In this document: piece after piece, positions 8,123 to 16,289 of the stretch
Position numbering within the stretch: position 1 is the first letter of the stretch
How the letters are laid out: the number at the start of each line of letters is the position of its first letter
Origin: Aurantiacibacter xanthus
GTDB taxonomy: Bacteria; Pseudomonadota; Alphaproteobacteria; Sphingomonadales; Sphingomonadaceae
NCBI RefSeq assembly: GCF_003584015.1
Contig: NZ_QXFM01000135.1
Span: 1 to 64,000 of the forward strand
DNA length: 64,000 nt
Direction: 5' to 3'
Notes under the pieces: model-generated
Database searches by the model: none
Told to the model about the DNA's origin: nothing
The model's input: the letters and a program-made list of their open reading frames with translations, nothing else
Made by a program: the position numbers and the translations under genes

Positions 8123-9601
8123 ATGATACGGTGCGGTTCACGGATGCTGCTCGGGATTGCAGCCATGCTGGCACCCGCAGGGGCATCGGCGCAGTCCGGG
8201 ATAACCTATGACGCCGCGCGGATAGCGGCGCAATCCAGCGATCCTTCCACGCAGGCAGCCGATCTCTCGCTGTCCGCCGCCGAAGACAATGCGGCGGCGC
8301 TCGACAATCTCTATCGCCCCACCGTCACCGCAGCAGCGAGCGTCATCGCCTACCAGAAGACCCTGAGCGTCGACCTGTCGGGGGCCAAGGCCGACGTCAT
8401 GCAGCAGACCGGACAGTTTCTGGCCGGGCTGCCGGGCCAGTTCCCTCCCGAATTCTCGGCTCTGGTGTCGGCGGTCGCGGGGCGGATCGAAAGTGCCTTG
8501 CCTGGGCTCATCGGCCAGCTGCCCGATCAACTGGACTATACCGCGCGCGATACCATCGTGCGCCCGACGCTGAGCGCAGTGATGCCGCTCTATACCGGCG
8601 GTGCGCTGGAGGCGGTCTCGGATGCGGCGCGTGGCGGAGTGACCATTGCGCAAGGCCGCAGGCAGATCACCGCAGCTGCGCAGGAAGTATCGCTGGTACA
8701 GCGCTACTTCGGGCTGCAACTGGCCCGCAATCTGCGCGCTTCCGCCGAGGAACGCCTTGCCGCCAGCGAGCGCCACCTGTCGAGCGCGCAGGCGATGGAA
8801 AGCGCCGGCATTCTCCCCCACAGCGCAGTGCTCGATGTCACCGTGCTGCGCGATGCCGCTCAGCGCAGCCACGACCGCGCGGTGAGGGAGGAGTCCCTCG
8901 CAGTCCTCTCGCTCGAACGCATGCTTGGCCGTTCTGTCGATGCCCTGGCAACGCCGCTGTTCGTCAACACCGGCCCGCTGCCTCCCCTCGCCCGGTTCCA
9001 GAACGCCGCCGAAGCCAATGGCACCGGGCAGACGAGCCTCGCCAGAGGTCAGCAGGAAGTGGCGCAGGCCGGGGAACGGCTCGCCCGCGCGGCCCGGCGC
9101 CCGCGCGCCTTTGCCTTCGGCGCCTACAGCGTCGATCCGACAACCAACCTGCCGACCGAGCCCGACTGGGTCGTCGGCGCTACGGTCAGCTACACGCTGA
9201 TCTCGCCGGTCGACCGCGGGAGACTGGCCGACGCGGCACGGACCCGCAGCGCTGCGGCAGCCGCCGATCAGCGTGCCGCGGCAGACCGCGTCGCCGGAGA
9301 GATAGAACGCGCCCACGCGATGGCGGACAGCGCGCGCCGGTCCTTCCTCTCCATGGACTCCAGCGTGGCGGCGGCGCAGGAAAATCTGCGTCTTCAGGAA
9401 ATCGCCTTTCATGAGGGCGTTGGCACGGTGGACCGGCTGATGGCGGCACAGGCAGCGCTGGCCTCGGCCGAAAGCGAGCGCGCCGCCGCTGCCTACGAAT
9501 ACGATGTCTCGCTTGCCGCCTTGCTGGCCGCCAGCGGAGCGCCGCAAGACATGAGCGATTATGCGCGTCGGGAAGACAGGGTGACCGTCGATGGCAAATG
9601 A
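8123..9601 (+). CDS. TolC-family outer membrane efflux protein
   Basis: About 492 residues. The start at 8123 gives a clean signal peptide (RMLLGIAAMLAPAGASAQ); a GTG at 8099 would add eight residues. The two long Ala/Arg/Gln-rich coiled-coil repeats typical of TolC-like channels follow (about 190-300 and 370-470). The YTGGALEAV segment is a common family feature. It would form the outer-membrane tunnel of a tripartite exporter. It overlaps the next gene by 11 bases, so translation is probably coupled. Substrate unknown. Confidence 0.85.
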   Translation: MIRCGSRMLLGIAAMLAPAGASAQSGITYDAARIAAQSSDPSTQAADLSLSAAEDNAAALDNLYRPTVTAAASVIAYQKTLSVDLSGAKADVMQQTGQFLAGLPGQFPPEFSALVSAVAGRIESALPGLIGQLPDQLDYTARDTIVRPTLSAVMPLYTGGALEAVSDAARGGVTIAQGRRQITAAAQEVSLVQRYFGLQLARNLRASAEERLAASERHLSSAQAMESAGILPHSAVLDVTVLRDAAQRSHDRAVREESLAVLSLERMLGRSVDALATPLFVNTGPLPPLARFQNAAEANGTGQTSLARGQQEVAQAGERLARAARRPRAFAFGAYSVDPTTNLPTEPDWVVGATVSYTLISPVDRGRLADAARTRSAAAAADQRAAADRVAGEIERAHAMADSARRSFLSMDSSVAAAQENLRLQEIAFHEGVGTVDRLMAAQAALASAESERAAAAYEYDVSLAALLAASGAPQDMSDYARREDRVTVDGK

Positions 9602-10622
9602 AGCTGATCTCGCAACCGACCATCCGCCCCGAGGCGGCGCGCGCTCGCCCTCGCATCGTCTGGCCTTGACCGGATTGGCACTTGCCGTGGGGCTCGCCGC
9701 TGCCGGCTTGTGGTACGCATCGCGCCCAGCCCCGGCCCCCTTGCAGGGCGTGGTGGAAGCGGAGGAAGCCAGCGTCGCGACCAAGGCCTTCGCACGGGTG
9801 GTTTCGCTCGCTGCCGACGAGGGCGACGAGGTTCGGCAGGGGCAGATTCTCGGCGAGCTGTCCAGCCCCGCACTCGATCTGCTGGTCAACCAAAGCGAGG
9901 CAGGCCTGACCACGGCCGATGCTCTCAATGCGCTCGCCGATAACGGCGCGCGACCGGAAGATATCGCCAGCCTGCGCGAAGTTTCGGTCGCCGCCGACGC
10001 AGCCGCCGGTCTTGCAACGGTGACCGCACAGCGCATGGAGCGCCTCTATGCGCAGGGCGTGATCTCCGCCCAGCGCCGCGACGAGGCCACCGCAGGCCGC
10101 ACTGCGGCTGTCGCCAATGCCGCTGCGGCGCGGGCGCAATACCAGCGCGCCCTGGCCGGACGGCGCGAAGAGACCAGGACAATCACCGCTGCTCAGGACA
10201 AGGCCGCGGCCGAGCGTCTTGAGGCAGCGCGCGAGGCGGAGGCGGAAAAGCAATTGATCGCGCCCATGTCAGGGACGGTCGAGCGACGGCTGGCGGCTCC
10301 CGGCGAGGTGGTCGGTCCGGGTGTGCCGATATTCCGCATCATCGACACTGCGCACCCCTATGTGACCCTGCGCGTCGGCGAAAGCCGCCTGCAAGGCCTG
10401 CGCAAGGGCGCAAGGCTGGCAGGCCGGGTGCCGGCGCTCGGCGAGCGTGAACTGGAATTCGTCGTCACCTCGATCTCGGCCAGCGCGGACTACACGAGCG
10501 AACAGGCAACCCGGCAAGGCGGCGACTACGATGCGCGCAGCTTCGCACTCAAGCTGGCCCCCGTGCAGAACGATGGCGGCCTGCTGCCGGGCATGAGCGT
10601 GCTGTTCGACTGGCCGCAGTGA
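9591..10622 (+). CDS. HlyD/EmrA-type periplasmic adaptor
   Basis: A 343-residue membrane fusion protein. One N-terminal membrane anchor (about residues 22-42, LALTGLALAVGLAAAGLWY) is followed by the lipoyl half-motif VATKAFARVVSLAADEGDEVRQGQ. A long coiled-coil hairpin follows, then the second lipoyl half (LIAPMSGTVERRLAAPGEVVGPG) and a beta-barrel. It would bridge the inner-membrane permeases to the TolC-like channel. It overlaps the upstream gene and is followed 13 bases later by the first permease. Confidence 0.87.
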   Translation: MANEADLATDHPPRGGARSPSHRLALTGLALAVGLAAAGLWYASRPAPAPLQGVVEAEEASVATKAFARVVSLAADEGDEVRQGQILGELSSPALDLLVNQSEAGLTTADALNALADNGARPEDIASLREVSVAADAAAGLATVTAQRMERLYAQGVISAQRRDEATAGRTAAVANAAAARAQYQRALAGRREETRTITAAQDKAAAERLEAAREAEAEKQLIAPMSGTVERRLAAPGEVVGPGVPIFRIIDTAHPYVTLRVGESRLQGLRKGARLAGRVPALGERELEFVVTSISASADYTSEQATRQGGDYDARSFALKLAPVQNDGGLLPGMSVLFDWPQ

Positions 10623-10635
10623 TTGGCGGGAGCGA

Positions 10636-11763
10636 TTGGCCGCAGTGAACACCTTTCGCGCCGCGTTTTTCCGTGAACTGACGCTGATCCGCTCGTCGCG
10701 CCCGCTGCTAGCGGCGGTGACGATCCTGCCCGCGCTGTCGCTGCTGCTGATTGCTGCGATGCTGTCGCGAGGCGCGCTTGGCGACCTCCCGATCGCCATC
10801 GTCGATGCCAGCCACAGCCCGGCCAGCCGCAGCCTCGCCAGCGATATCGTTGCGCAAGGCGGACTGGTTATCGCGGCGGCCCCTGCCACCGAAAGCGAAG
10901 CGGATGCCCTACTGCGATCCGGCGATATCTGGGCCTACGCGGTCATTCCTGAAACGTTGGGCGACACGGCGCTGGGCGCAGACCCGGTCCGCATTGACGT
11001 CAATGCGACCTATCTGTCGGTCGGTTCGATCGTCGAACGAAAGATGCGCCGCGCCGTTCTGGGTGCCTTTGCACAAGAGGTGCAGGATCAGGTGTCGCGC
11101 AGCGGTCTCGCTGTGGATGGCGATGATCTGCCCGGCATCCAGGTCAATCTCCTTTTCAACCCCCAGTCGAGCCTCGAATTCTATCTCGAAGCGTTGATCC
11201 AGCCGGCGATACTGCAGCTCATGGCAGCCTGTGTGGGTGTGTTCGTGGTCGTTTCCGAAATGCGCGAGGGTTCGCTCGCTCGGTGGGTGGCAGAGACCGG
11301 AGGCGGGATCGCGGCATGGGCGGGCAAGTTCCTGCCCTATCTGGCGATCCTGAGTTGGTGGGGAGCCATGTGGATGATCTGGCTGGTCGGCTTTCGCGAG
11401 TGGCGCATGGAGGGCTCGCTGCTGTTCGCCATGTTGGCGCAGGCAACCCTGATCGCCGCCAGCCTCACCCTGTCGGGGGCGATTGCCGCGCTGACCCGGC
11501 AAAGCGGCATCGCGTTCTCCGCCAGCGCGCTCTACGCGGGTTCGGCGCTGGCCTATTCGGGCGGCTCCCTGCCGATTGAAGGCTCCGCAGCGCCCGTGGT
11601 GTGGTGGAGCGAGGCGCTGCCCTTCACGCACTACCTGCGCATCCAGATGGATCAGTTCCTCGGCTCGCCAATCGGCGTTGATCTGGCCGACCTGGCGCTG
11701 CTGCTCGCCTATTTCGCCGCTGGCCTCGGCCTGTGCCTGTTCGCCACGAGGGACGCGGCGTGA
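10636..11763 (+). CDS. ABC-2 type permease (first of pair)
   Basis: A 375-residue membrane protein with one N-terminal helix (about 17-38), a large extracytoplasmic domain (about 40-180) and five C-terminal helices, the YhhJ/YhiI-type ABC-2 export layout. The start is TTG at 10636 with GGGAG close upstream; GTG at 10645 is an alternative. No Walker A or ABC signature is present, so an ATPase must come from elsewhere. The stop overlaps the GTG of the next permease. Confidence 0.82.
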   Translation: MAAVNTFRAAFFRELTLIRSSRPLLAAVTILPALSLLLIAAMLSRGALGDLPIAIVDASHSPASRSLASDIVAQGGLVIAAAPATESEADALLRSGDIWAYAVIPETLGDTALGADPVRIDVNATYLSVGSIVERKMRRAVLGAFAQEVQDQVSRSGLAVDGDDLPGIQVNLLFNPQSSLEFYLEALIQPAILQLMAACVGVFVVVSEMREGSLARWVAETGGGIAAWAGKFLPYLAILSWWGAMWMIWLVGFREWRMEGSLLFAMLAQATLIAASLTLSGAIAALTRQSGIAFSASALYAGSALAYSGGSLPIEGSAAPVVWWSEALPFTHYLRIQMDQFLGSPIGVDLADLALLLAYFAAGLGLCLFATRDAA

Positions 11764-12845
11764 CGATCCGCGAGGCCTTTTTCGGCACCTTGCGCGAAGT
11801 GGTGCGCCAGCGCGACGTTGCTTCGCTGGTCGTGCTGGCCGTGCTGCTTTACGGCATCTATTACCCCGCACCCTATGCTCATCAGCGCGCCCGCGAAGTG
11901 CCGATGGCCGTCGTTGACCTCGAAGACAGCGCGCTTACCCGCAGGCTGGTGGCCACCCTCGACGCCAGCGACGGCGCTGCGGTGGTTGCGCAGCCCGACA
12001 GCCTTGCGCAGGGGCAGCAGTTGCTGAAGGCGCGCAAGGTCGAGGCGGTGCTGCTGATCCCGCGCGGGGTGACACGGGCGGCCCTGCGCGGCGAAGGCCC
12101 CCGGATCGCGCTGTGGATCGACGGCGTCTATCTGGTGCGCGCCAAAAGCATCGGGGCCGCGCTCCAAAGCGCTCTTGCCGGCATCTTCGCCGATCTTTCC
12201 GGCCCCTATCTCGGTGGGCACGGTGTCGCTGCCCCGCTGATCGTCACGCAGAGGTTCAACCCCGGCGGCGGCTATGCAAACTACATCTTCCCGGCGGTCA
12301 CGCCGGTCATCCTCCAGCAAACGCTGCTGTTCGGAACGGCCGTGCTGCTGGCTTTCCGGCGCAGGAGCGGGCGGGCAGCGCTTGCCGACGCCCGCGATCT
12401 TGCCGGAACATGGGCCGCGCTGACGACACTCTCGGTGCTGGCGGCGCTGTTCTATTTCGGCTGGTTCTTCGCCTTCCAGAGTCTGCCGCAGCAGGCCGAT
12501 GTTGCCCTGCGCGTCGCGATAGCGCTGGCAATGGGCGGCGCCACGGCGGCTTTCGCCCTGGCGGTGGGATCACTGTTCAGGCGCAGCGAAACCGCGCTGC
12601 TGATCCTTATGCCCACGACCCTGACAGCGTTCTTCCTCTCCGGCGCGACATGGCCGCGCGCAGCAATGCCGGACTGGGTGGCCTTTATCGGCGCGCTGCT
12701 GCCCGCCACCCACGGAGCCCGCGCCTTGCTCCTCGCCGACCAGATGGGCGCGCCCACGGCGGTGGTGCTGCCGGTGCTGGGCCAACTGCTCTTGCTGGGG
12801 GCCGCCTATCTCATTGTTGCTCTCGTAATCGGCCGACGAGCATAG
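11760..12845 (+). CDS. ABC-2 type permease (second of pair)
   Basis: A 361-residue permease starting at GTG 11760, which overlaps the previous stop (GTGA). It has the same plan as its neighbour: an N-terminal helix (LVVLAVLLYGIYYPAP), a large soluble domain and a six-helix ABC-2 core. The two permeases likely form a heterodimer exporting a drug or lipid through the upstream HlyD and TolC proteins. Neither has a nucleotide-binding domain and none is encoded nearby. Confidence 0.82.
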   Translation: MTIREAFFGTLREVVRQRDVASLVVLAVLLYGIYYPAPYAHQRAREVPMAVVDLEDSALTRRLVATLDASDGAAVVAQPDSLAQGQQLLKARKVEAVLLIPRGVTRAALRGEGPRIALWIDGVYLVRAKSIGAALQSALAGIFADLSGPYLGGHGVAAPLIVTQRFNPGGGYANYIFPAVTPVILQQTLLFGTAVLLAFRRRSGRAALADARDLAGTWAALTTLSVLAALFYFGWFFAFQSLPQQADVALRVAIALAMGGATAAFALAVGSLFRRSETALLILMPTTLTAFFLSGATWPRAAMPDWVAFIGALLPATHGARALLLADQMGAPTAVVLPVLGQLLLLGAAYLIVALVIGRRA

Positions 12846-12962
12846 GTACCAGCTGCTCGCCTGCACCTCGCCGCCTGGATAGGCTTGTTGGCACTGCCAA
12901 GCCGGCGGCGGTGGCCGAGAACAAGGTCATGATCGAAGCGCAGCAGCGCGGGATCGATTGCC

Positions 12963-14363
12963 CTAATCCTGTGAAAAATCGAACGGCACCCCGCTGTCGC
13001 GAAAGCGGCTCGGGGTGAGTTCGCGGCCGATCGGAGGGGCCGAACGGGCAATGCAGCGCGGCCGGTGGCACAACCGGCAGGCAACGCCGATGGGGGTCGG
13101 CTCGGCTCCCTTGAGGGCCTGCGCATAGACCAGAGCATCGAGGTGCTCGGCCGAGCAGGCGAGCGCCACCGAGCGCAGCACGCTGCGCGCGCCAAAGCCG
13201 CCACCCCCGGCGCGGACCGTGCGCGCGATGGAGACATAGCGCTGGCCATCGGGCAGGTCGATCAGCTGGGCATCGACATTGCCCGGCGTGGCGAAGACCT
13301 CGTGGATATTCCACAAGGGGCACCCCCCGCCATGGCGGGCGAGGGGAAAGCCCGCCCCGTCGAGCCGCTTCGACACGTTGCCCGCCCGGTCGACCCGCAG
13401 GAAGAAGAAGGGCACCCCCTCCTCTCCGGGGCGCTGCAAGGTGGTGAGACGATGCGCGGCCTGTTCGAAGCTGACCGAAAACCGCGCCGCCAGCGCCTCG
13501 ACATCGTAGCGCAGCTCCGCCGCAGCCTTGCGAAAGGCGCGATAGGGCATGAGCAGCGCGGCAGCCCAATAGGATTGCAACGCCCGGCGCGCCAGGCGCG
13601 CGCCATCCTCATCGGCAAACCGCCCTTCCGCAATCAGCTTGTCGATAGCCGGGCCGTGGCCCATGATCGCAATCTGCAAGGCCGCCTGAAAACGCCTGCC
13701 GGTGCTGTCGAGCCGTTCCGAGATATGCACCCGGCGGCGATGGTAATCGTACCAGCGCACGCTCCCCAGCAGCAGCCCGTCATCCGCCAGACACAGCTCC
13801 AGCCCGTAGACTTCGGCCATATGATCCTTCATCGAGTCGAAACTCGTGAGCCTGCGCGAGGCCTCTGCGGCGCTGTCATCGAGACTGGGGAAACAGTTGC
13901 GGCGCGCTGCCAGAAAAGCGCGGGCCTCGGCCACCGGATCGGCTACGGCAATGTCCGCGCGCACCGGCCCTTCCTCGCGCCGTGACGCGAGCGCCAGTTG
14001 CTCTTCCCCGAAGGCCGTGTGCAGCCGCAACAGGGCTTCGGCCATGCCGGGATAGCTGGTGGCGATATCCTCGATATCGAGCGGTTCGATGGCAATGTCC
14101 GAAAACAACGGATCGCGCAGGGCCGAATGCAGGCGCGCCGAAGTCTCGTCGGCGTCCTTGTCCGCAAGGTCGGCCACGTCGATCCGGTAGGTGGTCGCCA
14201 GTTTGAGCAGCATTTCGGCGGTCACCGGGCGCTGGTTGCGCTCCATCAGCGCGATGTAGCTCGCCGAGATATCGAGATCGGCGGCCATATTCGACTGCGT
14301 AAGGCCAAGCTCGCGGCGCAGCTTCTTGAGCCGGGGGCCAAGATAAAGGGTCTTTCCCGCCAT
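12963..14363 (-). CDS. XRE-family short-chain acyl-CoA-responsive regulator (ScfR/RamB-like)
   Basis: A 466-residue regulator starting MAGKTLYLGPRLKKLRREL. An N-terminal XRE helix-turn-helix (LGLTQSNMAADLDISASYIALMERN, about 17-41) is followed by a central IrrE-like/effector region and a C-terminal DUF2083 domain. That domain ends in a cysteine cluster, CRLCHRPRCIARSAPP. Relatives control acetate, propionate and glyoxylate metabolism in response to short-chain acyl-CoA. It is divergent from aceA. The 144-base gap holds an inverted repeat (14391-14419) that is a likely binding site. Confidence 0.86.
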   Translation of the reverse strand: MAGKTLYLGPRLKKLRRELGLTQSNMAADLDISASYIALMERNQRPVTAEMLLKLATTYRIDVADLADKDADETSARLHSALRDPLFSDIAIEPLDIEDIATSYPGMAEALLRLHTAFGEEQLALASRREEGPVRADIAVADPVAEARAFLAARRNCFPSLDDSAAEASRRLTSFDSMKDHMAEVYGLELCLADDGLLLGSVRWYDYHRRRVHISERLDSTGRRFQAALQIAIMGHGPAIDKLIAEGRFADEDGARLARRALQSYWAAALLMPYRAFRKAAAELRYDVEALAARFSVSFEQAAHRLTTLQRPGEEGVPFFFLRVDRAGNVSKRLDGAGFPLARHGGGCPLWNIHEVFATPGNVDAQLIDLPDGQRYVSIARTVRAGGGGFGARSVLRSVALACSAEHLDALVYAQALKGAEPTPIGVACRLCHRPRCIARSAPPIGRELTPSRFRDSGVPFDFSQD

Positions 14364-14390
14364 GCGCGCCTTCCCTGTGCAGTGCAGCAA

Positions 14391-14419
14391 TTTACAACAT
14401 TACATACAAATCTTGTAAA
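14391..14419. promoter_or_regulatory. Putative operator between scfR-like gene and aceA
   Basis: TTTACAA-N15-TTGTAAA, a perfect seven-base inverted repeat between divergent genes, within an AT-rich stretch where the promoters are expected. Probable site for the XRE-family regulator on the left, controlling both directions. Confidence 0.6.
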
Positions 14420-14507
14420 GTTTGACAACCTTACACCGAGGCGCGCGACGGCCCCACTTTCGGATGACACAAGGAGGCACGCCAATCACCCGAAGGATCT
14501 CGTTTCC

Positions 14508-16100
14508 ATGAGCTATTTTGAAGAAATCCACCGCCAGTCGAGCATCAAGCACCGTCTCGGCGATGACTGGCAGGGCATCGACCCGGAGTTCGCCGCGCGC
14601 CTGCGCGTGCAGAACCGCTTTCAGTCCGGGCTCGACATCGCTCGCCACACCGCCCGCATCATGCGCGCCGACATGGCGGCCTACGATCTCGATCCGGCCA
14701 ACTACACGCAGTCGCTGGGCTGCTGGCACGGGTTCATCGGTCAGCAGAAGATGATCTCGATCAAGAAGCACTTCGGCACCACCAAGGGCCGCTACCTCTA
14801 CCTTTCGGGCTGGATGATCGCCGCGCTGCGCAGCGAGTTCGGCCCCCTGCCCGACCAGTCGATGCACGAGAAGACCAGCGTCCCGGCGCTGATCGAGGAG
14901 CTGTACACCTTCCTGCGCCAAGCCGATGCGCGTGAACTGGGCGGCCTGTTCCGCGATCTCGACAAGGCCCGCAAGGCTGGCGACGAAGCTGCCGCCGCGC
15001 GTGCGCAGCAGGCCATCGACGCCCATGAAACGCACATCGTGCCGATCATTGCCGATATCGACGCCGGGTTCGGCAATGCCGAGGCGACCTATCTGCTGGC
15101 CAAGAAAATGATCGAGGCCGGAGCCTGCGCCATCCAGATCGAAAATCAGGTGTCCGACGAAAAGCAATGCGGCCATCAGGACGGCAAGGTCACCGTTCCG
15201 CACGAGGACTTCCTGCAGAAGATCCGCGCGGTCCGCTATGCCTTCCTCGAACTGGGCATTCCTGAAGGCGTGATCGTCGCCCGCACCGACTCGCTCGGCG
15301 CAGGCCTCACCAAGCAGATCGCCTTCAGCCGCGAGCCGGGCGACCTTGGCGACCAGTACAACAGCTTCCTCGATTGCGAGACCGTGGAAGGTGCTGGCCA
15401 GCCGGGCGACGTGTTGATCAACCGCGACGGCCTGCTGATGCGTCCGAAGCGCCTGCCCTCGAACCTCTACCAGTTCCGCCCCGGAACCGGCGAGGACCGC
15501 TGCGTGCTCGACTGCATCACCTCGCTGCAGAACGGCGCCGACCTGCTGTGGATCGAGACGGAGAAGCCGCATATCGAACAGATCGCCGGCATGGTCGACC
15601 GCATCCGCGAGGTCTGCCCGAACGCCAAGCTGGTCTACAACAACTCGCCCAGCTTCAACTGGACGCTGAACTTCCGCCAGCAGGTGTTCGACGCCTGGGA
15701 AGCGGAGGGCAAGGACCTGTCGCAATACGAGCGGGAGCGGTTGATGAGCGTGGACTACGACGACAGCGCGCTCGCGATCGAGGCGGACGAGAAGATCCGC
15801 ACCTTCCAGCGCGATGCTGCTGCGCGGGCGGGAATCTTCCACCACCTGATCACCCTGCCGACCTACCACACGGCAGCGCTCAGCACGGACAATCTCGCCA
15901 AGCGTTACTTCGGCGAGGAAGGGATGCTCGGCTACGTCAAGCAGGTGCAGCGCGAGGAAATCCGCCAGGGCATTGCCTGTGTGAAGCATCAGAACATGGC
16001 CGGCTCCGACATCGGGGACGACCACAAGGAGGCCTTTGCCGGAGAAGCGGCGCTGAAGGCAGGCGGTGCACACAACACCATGAACCAGTTTGCGGCCTGA
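14508..16100 (+). CDS. aceA: Isocitrate lyase
   Basis: A 530-residue isocitrate lyase splitting isocitrate to glyoxylate and succinate, the first glyoxylate-shunt enzyme. The start MSYFEEIHRQSSIKHR is the family N-terminus; the in-frame extension upstream is the operator region. The catalytic cysteine lies in SDEKQCGHQDGK (about residue 219). Other active-site segments include the metal-binding DIDAGFGNAEATY and LVYNNSPSFNW near the C-terminal half. It is longer than the E. coli type (about 434), as in the class common in sphingomonads. First in the aceA / small gene / glcB run. Confidence 0.95.
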   Translation: MSYFEEIHRQSSIKHRLGDDWQGIDPEFAARLRVQNRFQSGLDIARHTARIMRADMAAYDLDPANYTQSLGCWHGFIGQQKMISIKKHFGTTKGRYLYLSGWMIAALRSEFGPLPDQSMHEKTSVPALIEELYTFLRQADARELGGLFRDLDKARKAGDEAAAARAQQAIDAHETHIVPIIADIDAGFGNAEATYLLAKKMIEAGACAIQIENQVSDEKQCGHQDGKVTVPHEDFLQKIRAVRYAFLELGIPEGVIVARTDSLGAGLTKQIAFSREPGDLGDQYNSFLDCETVEGAGQPGDVLINRDGLLMRPKRLPSNLYQFRPGTGEDRCVLDCITSLQNGADLLWIETEKPHIEQIAGMVDRIREVCPNAKLVYNNSPSFNWTLNFRQQVFDAWEAEGKDLSQYERERLMSVDYDDSALAIEADEKIRTFQRDAAARAGIFHHLITLPTYHTAALSTDNLAKRYFGEEGMLGYVKQVQREEIRQGIACVKHQNMAGSDIGDDHKEAFAGEAALKAGGAHNTMNQFAA

Positions 16101-16133
16101 CGCCGCGATTCACGAAGCGAAGGAGAAGTTAAG

Positions 16134-16289
16134 ATGGCACACCCAACAATGGCTCGCCCGGTCTTCTCGACCGAAGACTTTGGTCTGATCCGCAACGCGC
16201 TGGCGATCGCCATCCGCAACAGCGAGGACACCGCCGAGAACCGCAAGCTGGCGAACCTCCACCACCGGCTGGGACGCTTCGGCCGATGA
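16134..16289 (+). CDS. 51-residue protein between aceA and glcB
   Basis: A short gene with an excellent ribosome site (AAGGAG seven to eight bases before the ATG) that encodes 51 residues. The stop overlaps the glcB start (ATGA). The product begins MAHPTMARPVFSTEDFGLIR, is rich in Arg and Asn and contains no signal or membrane segment. It is predicted to be mostly helical. Tight coupling to malate synthase suggests it is real and co-expressed in the shunt operon. I do not recognise a family; an accessory or translation-coupling role is guesswork. Confidence 0.7.
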   Translation: MAHPTMARPVFSTEDFGLIRNALAIAIRNSEDTAENRKLANLHHRLGRFGR

